The notes under the pieces: model-generated
Told to the model about the DNA's origin: nothing
Seen by the model: only the letters and a program-made list of their open reading frames with translations
Databases searched by the model: none
Translations under genes and position numbers: made by a program
Shown here: positions 1-7,200 of the stretch, piece by piece
Numbering within the stretch: the first letter of the stretch is position 1
Layout of the letters: the number at the start of each line of letters is the position of its first letter
NCBI GenBank assembly: GCA_021852245.1
Contig: JAJZNY010000379.1
Location: 1 to 10,439, forward strand
Direction of reading: 5' to 3'
Origin: Planctomycetota bacterium
Lineage (GTDB): Bacteria > Planctomycetota > Phycisphaerae > WQYP01
DNA: 10,439 nt

Positions 1-47
1 CGGCTCAATGGATCGGAATTACTGCAGGATGTCGTCGCTGGAATTAT

Positions 48-314
48 CTATGAAGACGGAGTTAAAAAATCCGCCGCCTGATTGCCGCCATCCACAACAT
101 TTGACAGTAGCCCATCGGCCATGTGACTCCGGCCGGAGGCCGGGTCGTACCGGCACTTGCCACCGGCAGCCAAATGAATCTCCCATTTAATATTTTCCGT
201 CTGCATTCGGATGCCTCCGTGGATGTTGCGACCACTCCTCGCTGTTGTAGCGAGATCATACGGCGTGGCGCTAAATTCATCCATTAAATCTGAATCCGTC
301 GTTTTCGTCGGCAT
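48..314 (-). CDS. Small hypothetical protein, 88 aa
   Basis: No family was recognised. The reading frame encodes 88 residues, mostly polar, with no membrane segment or signal peptide and a single cysteine. The main support is the start. On the minus strand, AAGGAG (positions 322-327) lies exactly seven bases before the ATG at 314, an ideal Shine-Dalgarno arrangement. The C-terminal half is rich in Gly, Asp and Asn (for example VVDGGNQAADF). It is read in the same direction as the exported-protein genes to its right, but a 167-base gap separates it from them, so it may have its own promoter. The 47 bases to its left, up to the window edge, hold nothing recognisable. It could still be a chance frame, because GC-rich DNA gives many of this length. 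Confidence 0.45.
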   Translation of the reverse strand: MPTKTTDSDLMDEFSATPYDLATTARSGRNIHGGIRMQTENIKWEIHLAAGGKCRYDPASGRSHMADGLLSNVVDGGNQAADFLTPSS

Positions 315-321
315 TGGGTGG

Positions 322-327
322 CTCCTT
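322..327 (-). promoter_or_regulatory. Strong ribosome-binding site of the 88-aa frame
   Basis: Reading the minus strand, AAGGAG is followed by seven bases and then ATG (312-314). This is the best single argument that the short frame at 48-314 is translated. Confidence 0.5.
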
Positions 328-481
328 AGCTGGGTGAACGTCCCAATAAAACATAAATATCACACTTGCAGGTATTCCTGGTGCGGGCCGGAGTTCGCCA
401 GTCCGAGAAATCCTGCGGCATTTGTTTAAGCCGGGCTGCCATCGGTCGGCCGCCAGATAAGCCCCCCTTCTCTTTGGGCGT

Positions 482-1492
482 TCAGTAGCTGTGAATACCG
501 CTGCCCTTCAGGATGCTCGTGCCAGTCGGGTAGAGATCGGCGTGGTACGCAGGGTCTGTCAGCTCCTTCCATTTGATTTCCGCGCGTGCGCCCACCTTTG
601 CCCTGAAACGCCGAATGGCAAGGAACAAAGATTTCGGCATATTGCGGTATACAAAGGGGCTCCCAAGCTTATCGACGAAGAAATGCTGGATCAGAAAAAA
701 TTTGAGAGTTGAACTCTGCGACCAGAATTGAAGGTGGAGGAACATCGAAAAGGTCGAACGATCCCGCTGTTTTAAGGTTTTATTTTGGGCTTTGATCAGC
801 GGCCCACCAAATGCTGCGAATGCATGCCCGTTTCCGGCCGCCCAGCGACGGCTGGAAAGGTGTGCGTACATCTCGCTCGCAGTGAGGACCGGCTCCCGCG
901 GATACAGGGCAAATGAGTAGTAATCCGGCCAGCTTTGCTGCAGCAACTTAAGTTTCCGGGCTACCATATCCGCAAGCCTCAGTCGAAGCCGCCTCGGAGT
1001 ATCTTTGTAGGTACGCAGGATCACCGTTCTCTCAACGCGCTTAAGCCTTCGAAAAAACGTTGCCGCCGCCACGCGGTCAGCTGCGCTCACGTCGGGTCGG
1101 CGCACATAATTCGTGAAGGCCCATCTGAAAACCCGCCCCAAGAGCCGGTAGCCCTCGTCGCCGCCGCCCAGGAACTGCGGTGCCTGCCCGGAGAGGTATT
1201 GCCTCGTCTGTTGATACACGACGAGTCGCTTGGCCGCCGACATCGGTCCGTATTCCCGTAATACCGCTGCGGCGGAATCCCGAAGGATGTGGCGCGCCTC
1301 GGGAGTCAGGCGGGGAATGGACTCGATCGCCCGCGCTACCTCTCTCAGCCCTGCGAGACGGTTGGGCGCGGACGCTGGCTTCGCCGGGATAATGGCCACC
1401 GAGGTCAGCGCAACGGTGGCAACCGCCGCCCCGACCACTTGCCGAAACGGAAGTGCGGCAAGCCATCGGCTGATGGAGCAGCTATTCGTCAT
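482..1492 (-). CDS. Exported helical, basic protein of unknown function, 336 aa
   Basis: The family is not recognised. Residues 1-42 form a classical signal peptide: a short N-region with Arg, a hydrophobic core around 18-35 (VVGAAVATVALTSVAII) and an A-S-A cleavage site at 40-42. The mature part is rich in Arg/Lys and looks largely alpha-helical (residues 45-185). A more aromatic stretch follows (about 185-290, with SWPDYYSFALYP and HLQFWSQSS), and the tail is Tyr/His-containing. No catalytic motif stands out. The start at 1492 is preferred because GGAGGAGG (1502-1509) precedes it by nine bases and the signal peptide follows at once. An in-frame ATG at 1633 also has a purine-rich site (GGGAGG at 1645-1650, spacing 11), directly after the stop of the preceding gene, and would give a 383-residue product. 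It is the last gene of the exported-protein series and was probably co-transcribed with it. Confidence 0.75.
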   Translation of the reverse strand: MTNSCSISRWLAALPFRQVVGAAVATVALTSVAIIPAKPASAPNRLAGLREVARAIESIPRLTPEARHILRDSAAAVLREYGPMSAAKRLVVYQQTRQYLSGQAPQFLGGGDEGYRLLGRVFRWAFTNYVRRPDVSAADRVAAATFFRRLKRVERTVILRTYKDTPRRLRLRLADMVARKLKLLQQSWPDYYSFALYPREPVLTASEMYAHLSSRRWAAGNGHAFAAFGGPLIKAQNKTLKQRDRSTFSMFLHLQFWSQSSTLKFFLIQHFFVDKLGSPFVYRNMPKSLFLAIRRFRAKVGARAEIKWKELTDPAYHADLYPTGTSILKGSGIHSY

Positions 1493-1501
1493 GCAGCCCA
1501 C

Positions 1502-1509
1502 CCTCCTCC
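1502..1509 (-). promoter_or_regulatory. Ribosome-binding site deciding the start at 1492
   Basis: The minus strand reads GGAGGAGG, then nine bases, then ATG (1490-1492). Together with the signal peptide that begins at this ATG, it favours the shorter product over the in-frame ATG at 1633. Confidence 0.55.
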
Positions 1510-1650
1510 AAAGTAATTTGCGTCTCGCAATTGAGGCCGCCTTGCGGCTTACACCCATGTGCAGGACCGCCAGCAAGGCGGACGCGAGCCAACACCGGAG
1601 GGCATGGCAAATTTGCGAGATTCTTGTTGACATTACCCCAACGACCTCCC

Positions 1651-3426
1651 TTACTTCGCCTCGCTGAGCACGGCTTCGGCGATAAACTCGTTTTCTTTGG
1701 TGAGGCGGCGCCACTGACCGCTCATGCTGTTCGCCTCCGCGTAGCGATGGTACGGGCCCGGGTGCCGCTTGATTGCGGCGATTAACGCCTCCAGCTTTCC
1801 GGCCGTGGCACCGGCCCAGCGGCGCAGCCGAGCCCCTGCCTTGGGATCATTATGGAGGCTCTCCGCCGCCGCAACCGCCAATCCGTACCGGTACTGATCG
1901 ACGTGTTGCGCGATAAGCCTGGCGATTTGGCGAGGTTGAAGCGCCGAATACGCCGGCTCCAGGAATCGTGTCGTCATCGTTGTGACGCGCATCCCGGGCC
2001 CGTAGCTGCAGGCATGATTGGTCAATATCTCTACATCGTAGACGAAAAATCGGGCGGGGACGCGCTCTTGCTGGAGCAGCTTCCTGTACGAGGTTAGAGC
2101 ACGCCCCATGGCCTTCCACCGCTCCCGCTCAAGGTTTTGGGAGACATTCTGCGTGAAGCGCACGCGCAGCCGCCACCCGGGAGTCAAACGTGGGGGCGAA
2201 AACTGGGATTTGGCGTGCCCAACGGTCCCATTGATCCGAGGATGCTTCGCAGGCGAACCATCGCCGATTTCCGGCGCCTCCCTGAGGTGCCAAGGCGTAG
2301 GGGGGAGAACGCCGGTGAAGTACCTCAGAGCCGAAAACCGGGCGACGAAGCGCCGGGCAGAATGGCGCCAAACCACGATCGTCGACGGATACCCGGCGAG
2401 CGGCGTGCCCGCCTTCGTGTCAAAACGAACTACAACTTTGCGCCCCGATTTTAAATACCGAAGAAAAAGGCGCGGCCAATAATCTGCTCGATGAGCGGTC
2501 CCGTGGCTCATATATCGAATTTCGACCGGACCTGCGCCGATGAGCTCGTTCAACTGGACCTCAGGTTGCATGATATGGATACTGCGCAACCTATTCCCAT
2601 CGAACTGAAATATCTCACGTCTCCCGTCCCCCCCGGACCAGTTTACCGGGCCTTCGAGCTGAACCGCCGCCCGAGCATCTGACCGCCCTCGTGGCACCAT
2701 CTTTGGCCGCAACTCGACGACCGGCCACAGTGCCAGGCTGGCGTCAATCGTGTAGAGACCGAGTCCGAGGTCAAGGTTAGGGCCGCCAGAGCGGTATCGG
2801 GCCGTGTATGGAGGAGAAAAACTATCGCCGTAATGGGATAATTGAACGGAGCGTTCGGTGTTCCAACACACACCGTCGTTGTTTGCGGCCACGGCGTACG
2901 CAATTGATTCTCTCGAAAGGATGGGCTCATACCAACAAACCCTCGCCACGCCACCGCTACGGTTCATAACGCCACGCCAGCAAAGTAAAACCGGATACTC
3001 CGTTCCGATGGCAAAAAGATTGGCCTCGACCAATTTGAACCTTACACACCGACCCTGCCCGAGCCGCAGGGCCGACAATGCGTTGCCAATTCTTCGCGCG
3101 CCGGCCATGCTTCCTTCCAAGATGGGTTGTCGCAATCCCGTGTAGGGATAGCCAAGCGCCCTGCAGACCAGCACCGGCATGCGCGATCCGAGTTCGCGCA
3201 GAAGGAACATCGGTAAAAAGCAGTTGTCGGTCGCCTCCTTCCATGGCAAGCTGCGCGCCCAGCGGTAGCGCACCACCGGCCCCTGCCGGTCGAGCAACTT
3301 CTCGGCCGCCGCGAGGGAACTCGGTATATCCCCCGGGGGCGTGGACCCCGCCCAAGCATCGGTTTTCGGGCGGGACAAAGAGGCGCACAAGGCCAAAACC
3401 ACGACGCCCGTTCGAAACGAAACCAT
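1651..3426 (-). CDS. Exported protein of unknown function, 591 aa
   Basis: No family was recognised. The N-terminus is a Sec signal peptide: MVSFRTG, a hydrophobic core (VVVLALCASL) and a likely cleavage after AWA near residue 26. The mature protein seems to have three parts. Residues about 30-165 are mixed, with several cysteines (near 69, 88, 127 and 149). A beta-rich middle follows (about 165-380), with alternating hydrophobic and polar strands such as RKVVVRFDTKAG and STIVVWRHSARRFVARFSAL. The C-terminal part (about 425-590) is helical and basic and ends in SEAK. The ATG at 3426 is chosen because GGAG (3435-3438) lies eight bases before it; a TTG two codons earlier is possible. It lies 27 bases behind the 146-residue gene, and its stop is followed at once by a purine-rich stretch leading to the next gene. 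Together these suggest an operon. The function is unknown; export to the periplasm or surface is the only confident statement. Confidence 0.8.
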   Translation of the reverse strand: MVSFRTGVVVLALCASLSRPKTDAWAGSTPPGDIPSSLAAAEKLLDRQGPVVRYRWARSLPWKEATDNCFLPMFLLRELGSRMPVLVCRALGYPYTGLRQPILEGSMAGARRIGNALSALRLGQGRCVRFKLVEANLFAIGTEYPVLLCWRGVMNRSGGVARVCWYEPILSRESIAYAVAANNDGVCWNTERSVQLSHYGDSFSPPYTARYRSGGPNLDLGLGLYTIDASLALWPVVELRPKMVPRGRSDARAAVQLEGPVNWSGGDGRREIFQFDGNRLRSIHIMQPEVQLNELIGAGPVEIRYMSHGTAHRADYWPRLFLRYLKSGRKVVVRFDTKAGTPLAGYPSTIVVWRHSARRFVARFSALRYFTGVLPPTPWHLREAPEIGDGSPAKHPRINGTVGHAKSQFSPPRLTPGWRLRVRFTQNVSQNLERERWKAMGRALTSYRKLLQQERVPARFFVYDVEILTNHACSYGPGMRVTTMTTRFLEPAYSALQPRQIARLIAQHVDQYRYGLAVAAAESLHNDPKAGARLRRWAGATAGKLEALIAAIKRHPGPYHRYAEANSMSGQWRRLTKENEFIAEAVLSEAK

Positions 3427-3434
3427 TTTCAATA

Positions 3435-3438
3435 CTCC
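3435..3438 (-). promoter_or_regulatory. Ribosome-binding site deciding the start at 3426
   Basis: GGAG on the minus strand lies eight bases before ATG (3424-3426). The TTG at 3432 would leave only two bases, so the ATG is the better start. Confidence 0.45.
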
Positions 3439-3453
3439 GCATCCGGACGGCCG

Positions 3454-3894
3454 TTAGCCGGTTGCCGTCTCAGTGAATTTAACGTAGGAGGTTCCCTTCA
3501 CTTCCACATAGCCCGGCGACTGCCCCGAGCCCGACGCGGTCACCCCGACGGTGCCGGAGGCACTGACTGTGATGCCACTCTGGGCTGTGTCCTTGGAGTC
3601 CGGCATGGGTGCCACACTAAAACTGGCGCCGCCCGTCGCGTTACCCACGCCGTTGGCCGTGCTGTTCTGGTCCACCGAACCGGTGACATTAAAATTACTT
3701 GTTCCAAGAATAAGGCCGATGGGATTCCCGAAGTTCCCGCTGGCCGAGAGCTGATTGTTAACGTTGGAATAACCCGCCTTCACCGTGGTGGTCTGATTTT
3801 CAACCGCAGCGGCGGCCGTGGGGGATGCGCACCCGATTGCGGCCACCACCCAAATCGCGGCGACCTGAGACAATGTGGCAAGGCTCTTACGCAT
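3454..3894 (-). CDS. Small exported Gly/Ser/Thr/Asn-rich protein, 146 aa
   Basis: No family was recognised. The N-terminus (MRKSLATLSQ, then VAAIWVVAAIG) is a signal peptide. Cleavage could be by signal peptidase I after the alanine run near residues 27-30. Alternatively, the AIGC at 19-22 could act as a weak lipobox, which would anchor the protein to a membrane; Cys22 is the only cysteine. The mature part is dominated by Gly, Ser, Thr, Asn and Val in an alternating pattern typical of extended beta-strands (for example GITVSASGTVGVTASGSG), with few charges, as in surface or matrix proteins. AGGAG (3902-3906) lies seven bases before the ATG. The gene sits tightly between two larger exported-protein genes (gaps of 30 and 27 bases), so it is probably made with them and may be a partner or substrate. 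Confidence 0.8.
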   Translation of the reverse strand: MRKSLATLSQVAAIWVVAAIGCASPTAAAAVENQTTTVKAGYSNVNNQLSASGNFGNPIGLILGTSNFNVTGSVDQNSTANGVGNATGGASFSVAPMPDSKDTAQSGITVSASGTVGVTASGSGQSPGYVEVKGTSYVKFTETATG

Positions 3895-3901
3895 GTGACA
3901 T

Positions 3902-3906
3902 CTCCT
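3902..3906 (-). promoter_or_regulatory. Ribosome-binding site of the 146-aa exported protein
   Basis: AGGAG on the minus strand is followed by seven bases and ATG (3892-3894). It lies within the 30-base gap behind the stop codon of the propeller gene, leaving no room for a separate promoter or terminator. Confidence 0.6.
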
Positions 3907-3924
3907 GAATAAACCACGCTGTCT

Positions 3925-6801
3925 TCAGTTGTGGACAAACGCTTGCCGCCCAGTGTATCGGTCGACCTTTGAACCGTCCTCGTCGGGCTTAGCGACGCGA
4001 TTGCCGCCCCATTTAAGGGCGAGTTCTATACTGCGGGCGGGCTTCATACCCAAGGCCACTTCCATTGCTTCCGCTCGCTCAAACAAGCATGTGCCCCAGA
4101 AGCACGCACTCAACGCCTCGCGGCATTCGCGCTCTGCCCGGCGATGGCGCTCCAAGAGCGTGGAGGCGGCCGCATATACGCGAGACAGGATTGCAAAATC
4201 GGCGGAGTTCGCTGTAAAGACTTCCGGGGCACCACGCCGCGCCTGTGCGATTTGGTATAAAGCCCGGTCCGCCGCCCGCGACAATCCAACGAGCGCCCCG
4301 CATTTTGGCCCGGTGTTCTCGGGCACAGCGAGGTTGGGGTTGTAGGCGATCCCGGCCAGCGCGGGGGCATTGGGCGAAAAATAGGGTGGGGCATACTGGT
4401 GGATCGAATCCAAGGCGAGCGCCGAGAAATTCGCGTTCAGGGAGTGGTTACGTGATATCCGGACGGTGATGTCAATCGGCCCCCGCACCAGGAAGCGTTT
4501 CCAGACGCCGCCGTAAAAAAGACAGGCCCTCGTGCCTGCCAAGTTTGGCTCTGAATGGAAACTCAAGTCGTTCTCAACTACGTCGCGCCTGGGGTGTCTC
4601 CGGACGCAAATCGGGAAGTCGCGGCAGGCATTGCCCCCCGCGTGCGCATTGTCGTCCCATTCGTAGAGCGAGAGGATGAATCTTCCGGCAGGCACGTTCA
4701 GCGTGATGTACAGTCCGGGCCCCTGTTCCCAGGCCGGGTACGCCTGGCCGTCATCAACCACCGACGCATCGCGCCGGTCCAAGCGGGCCGGAACGTGGTA
4801 GAGGATTTCCCGACTCCCCATATACGGCTTGGGAAGCTCCAAGGCTCGCGGATCAGCGGTTTGCAGTGTTTGCACCCAGTACCGCGGACCATCGCCCGTC
4901 CGCGGGTACGCGAGTTCTGGGCAATATAGCACCGACGCCTCGCCCGTACCCCAAACGAAGTCGTACGGTGAACAAACCGCCGCCAGGTCGATCCAATATT
5001 TTCCATACCTTCCCAGCCAGTTGCCTTCCGTTCGCCAATCGTCCGGCAGCGGCACAATCCGCGGCTGCTTCCTGCCTTTCGATTCCAATAATTCTTTACG
5101 AGTCGCAGCCGCCATGGCATCAAGCGCGCGCTCACTTGGCGGCCTTGCCCCGTGCGGTTCCGGCGCGGCGGCAAGCTGGCCTGCTGTCTTTGCGACGTCT
5201 CGCCATGCATCTTTGCTCTGGCCGGGCAGGGTGATGATTCTTATGCCGGCGCCGTAGCACCCCACCGCCATCGCTCCACCCTTGAGCGGCTGCAGCGATT
5301 CAATGTAATTGCCCACCTGCGGCTCATGAATGTGCCAACGCCGAGTAATGGCTCCCTCTGCGTCGTACTGCCAGACATCCAACCCCGTCCGCCAATGCCC
5401 CAGCCACAGATAGCCCGCCTTGCCACCGGCAGACTTGTTCGGCTCCCATGCCACGGCGGTGGTGTGGTCTTCCGTCGGCAATGTTTCCAGCACCTGACCG
5501 GGCGGGGCCTGCCAATGCACCGGCGGATGCCACAGACCATGAACTTTGGCCACAAAATTCTGGCCATGCTCGAAAGTCAGGTTCGCCTGCGGAACATGGC
5601 CTACGTCGCTCTGTTCGTCGATTTCGCCCAGCGCCATCCCCTCATCCGTCCCCACCGCCAGATGATTCTTCCATGTAACAACGACCGAATTAACCAAATT
5701 CCCCGGCAAGCCGTTACCTGTTGCCGTCAGCGGCATATGCCACGGCCCTTTGATCACCGCCCACCGATAATAATTCCATCCCAAGGCATTGTCTGGTTGG
5801 CTCCCTTGCGTTGGCGTACCTATCGCCAACCCTCCGCACTGCGTGCCGACGAAGATGGTGCCGTCGTTGCCGAAGGCGATGGAATCCGGATTCATCGGCA
5901 AACCGTTGGCCTGTGTGATGTAATGCCAATGATGGGTTGAAATTGGATGCGCCGATTTCACCGCCGGCAAGCCGGTGGCTATATCACGACATTGGTATAC
6001 CGATATCCCATTCTCGGTGCAGATCCACATCTGGTCGGTGTACCGATCAAACTTCATCGCATAGACATGGTTTCCCAATGGCCCGGCCAGCACATGATAC
6101 TGCGGATTCTGCACGATGTCATAATCCTGCCACCGCCGGCCATTGAAAACGCTGATCCCATGATTCAATTCACCCACCCAGATCCGATCCTGGTTATCAC
6201 AGGCGATGGCGTAGATGCAGTTGTTCTCCAGTCCCCCATGGGTGCTTTGTTTGGTGAACTGTGTCCAGCGCTGGCCTTGGGCTGCTGACGGATCATACCG
6301 ATACACCCCCGCCCCTTCGGTGGCCAGCCACAGGTTCCCCTGTCTGTCCTGACACATGGCCATGATGAAATGGCAATCAGGGTCTTTCCACTTACTCACC
6401 GGTGGATGGGGGATATGCAAGGGCAGCACATGGCAGTCGGCCCACGGAAGACTCATGGGCGGAATAAAGATCGGTGTGGGATGACTGAAATGCCTTTGCC
6501 AAGGCACCTGAGCCAAGGGCACATGCGGTATTTTTAATTTGGCTTTGGCTTTGGCCGGCAAGGCAAATGCGGGGGAGGAAACGAGGCTGCTGAGGCTGAG
6601 AACGGCGACGATCATAAGGGTGGCTGCTGCAATAGACGCCGGGCGGAGCCGCCCACCGGCCCGAGCCGGGAATCGCAGAGGCACTCGCCGAGGGAGTCGC
6701 CCCGAATATCGCACGATTCGCAAGCTGTGCTGAGTGTCACCCACGGACAACCTCACAACATGCCGGGCTCTGTTGCCGGTTGCACCAGACGCCCATGGCA
6801 T
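3925..6801 (-). CDS. Exported seven-bladed beta-propeller protein (Reg_prop-like) with C-terminal jelly-roll-like domain, 959 aa
   Basis: A long basic N-region leads to a hydrophobic signal segment (about residues 57-78, ending SSPAFA), so the rest is probably periplasmic or surface-exposed. A Pro/His-rich linker (about 85-140) follows. Seven repeats then carry the Reg_prop signature, in which an acidic or Asn/Gly turn precedes a strand such as LWLATEGAGVYRYD. They are centred near residues 157, 207, 257, 316, 382, 465 and 513, which is the number needed to close one propeller. Residues about 590-800 look like a malectin or galactose-binding-type jelly roll: LYITLNVPAGRFILSLYEWDD, with a later DITVRISRN strand. 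The C-terminus is helical. Eighteen cysteines, all after the signal, suggest disulfides. Unlike sensor proteins with this propeller, no histidine kinase or receiver domain follows. Ligand and role are unknown; glycan or protein binding is an inference. No good ribosome-binding site was found, so the start is uncertain; TTG at 6810 is an alternative. Confidence 0.85.
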   Translation of the reverse strand: MPWASGATGNRARHVVRLSVGDTQHSLRIVRYSGRLPRRVPLRFPARAGGRLRPASIAAATLMIVAVLSLSSLVSSPAFALPAKAKAKLKIPHVPLAQVPWQRHFSHPTPIFIPPMSLPWADCHVLPLHIPHPPVSKWKDPDCHFIMAMCQDRQGNLWLATEGAGVYRYDPSAAQGQRWTQFTKQSTHGGLENNCIYAIACDNQDRIWVGELNHGISVFNGRRWQDYDIVQNPQYHVLAGPLGNHVYAMKFDRYTDQMWICTENGISVYQCRDIATGLPAVKSAHPISTHHWHYITQANGLPMNPDSIAFGNDGTIFVGTQCGGLAIGTPTQGSQPDNALGWNYYRWAVIKGPWHMPLTATGNGLPGNLVNSVVVTWKNHLAVGTDEGMALGEIDEQSDVGHVPQANLTFEHGQNFVAKVHGLWHPPVHWQAPPGQVLETLPTEDHTTAVAWEPNKSAGGKAGYLWLGHWRTGLDVWQYDAEGAITRRWHIHEPQVGNYIESLQPLKGGAMAVGCYGAGIRIITLPGQSKDAWRDVAKTAGQLAAAPEPHGARPPSERALDAMAAATRKELLESKGRKQPRIVPLPDDWRTEGNWLGRYGKYWIDLAAVCSPYDFVWGTGEASVLYCPELAYPRTGDGPRYWVQTLQTADPRALELPKPYMGSREILYHVPARLDRRDASVVDDGQAYPAWEQGPGLYITLNVPAGRFILSLYEWDDNAHAGGNACRDFPICVRRHPRRDVVENDLSFHSEPNLAGTRACLFYGGVWKRFLVRGPIDITVRISRNHSLNANFSALALDSIHQYAPPYFSPNAPALAGIAYNPNLAVPENTGPKCGALVGLSRAADRALYQIAQARRGAPEVFTANSADFAILSRVYAAASTLLERHRRAERECREALSACFWGTCLFERAEAMEVALGMKPARSIELALKWGGNRVAKPDEDGSKVDRYTGRQAFVHN

Positions 6802-6908
6802 CAATGCCAATAGTCAAGCCATGAGCGAGCCAACGCGGCAGAGAGTCCGAACTGTCAAACACACCCTATGACGGCCCCCAGAACATGCTGAACCGTCACT
6901 ATTATGGG

Positions 6909-6938
6909 AGTATACCCACGGCGTAAATAAACACACAA
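6909..6938 (-). promoter_or_regulatory. Predicted sigma-70-type promoter for the exported-protein genes
   Basis: On the minus strand, TTGTGT (6933-6938) and TATACT (6909-6914) are separated by 18 bases, close to the -35/-10 consensus. Transcription would begin near position 6900 and leave a leader of about 100 bases before the propeller gene. The prediction is by eye only. Confidence 0.45.
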
Positions 6939-6961
6939 GCGAAAAGTTGAAAAATTTTCGC
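6939..6961. repeat. Inverted repeat directly behind the predicted -35 box (possible operator)
   Basis: Arms GCGAAAA (6939-6945) and TTTTCGC (6955-6961) are perfect 7-base complements around a 9-base spacer. The left end touches the predicted -35 box, the usual place for an activator or repressor site. The role is inferred from position. Confidence 0.4.
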
Positions 6962-7069
6962 CTTTACCAATTCTTATCGCAACATGAACACCCGCCGCTG
7001 ACGGTGGCGTACAGGGGTTGAACGGCGCTGAGCTTAAGCCGGAATTCGCGGTGAATACGGGGTGGTCTT

Positions 7070-7098
7070 TGGACACACTGGACGCAGGTGGACACAGG
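7070..7098 (+). repeat. Three tandem TGGACRC units at about 10-base spacing
   Basis: TGGACACAC (7070-7078), TGGACGCAGG (7079-7088) and TGGACACAGG (7089-7098) follow head to tail with a period of 9-10 bases, about one helical turn. The same heptamer, TGGACAC, occurs twice more in inverted orientation at 7149-7155 and 7159-7165. Confidence 0.6.
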
Positions 7099-7165
7099 TT
7101 TCCGTATGAACATAAGAATTATTCTCATATAGCGTCATAGGGAAATCCGTGTCCAGGTGTGTCCA
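7079..7165. repeat. 87-base inverted repeat with 31-base arms
   Basis: The left arm 7079-7109 and the right arm 7135-7165 match as reverse complements at 25 of 31 positions without any gap. The shared blocks, read inward, are TGGAC.CA, TGGACAC, TTTCC and TATGA. The 25-base centre holds a small dyad, AGAAT-T-ATTCT (7115-7125). Two of the six mismatches become G-U pairs in a plus-strand RNA, so the structure would fold slightly better if transcribed toward ispE. It may be an operator array, an RNA hairpin or a small mobile-repeat remnant; no flanking direct repeat was seen. Confidence 0.65.
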
Positions 7166-7179
7166 CGGCCACAAAACAC

Positions 7180-7200
7180 GCATTATTTTGAAAATAATGC
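7180..7200. promoter_or_regulatory. Perfect 21-base palindrome (possible operator)
   Basis: Arms GCATTATTTT and AAAATAATGC flank a single central G at 7190 and are perfectly complementary. Its length and odd-base centre fit a binding site for a dimeric regulator. It lies about 290 bases before ispE and 380 before the propeller gene, so its target is unclear. Confidence 0.5.

Noticed and set aside
211..429. Plus-strand frame of 72 codons at the left end
   Set aside because: No ribosome-binding site, and it overlaps the opposite-strand frame at 48-314, whose start signal is much better.
430..481. Possible terminator after the last exported-protein gene
   Set aside because: Only short imperfect GC stems (GCCC with GGGC) are visible on the minus strand and no T-run follows.
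5152..5940. Plus-strand open frame of 262 codons opposite the propeller gene
   Set aside because: It lies wholly antisense to clear propeller repeats, has no ribosome-binding site, and its product is Arg/His/Pro-rich without any domain pattern, as expected for a GC-rich shadow.
6855..7076. Minus-strand frame of 73 codons ahead of the propeller gene
   Set aside because: It covers the predicted promoter and its inverted repeat, has a GTG start without a ribosome-binding site, and shows no family features.
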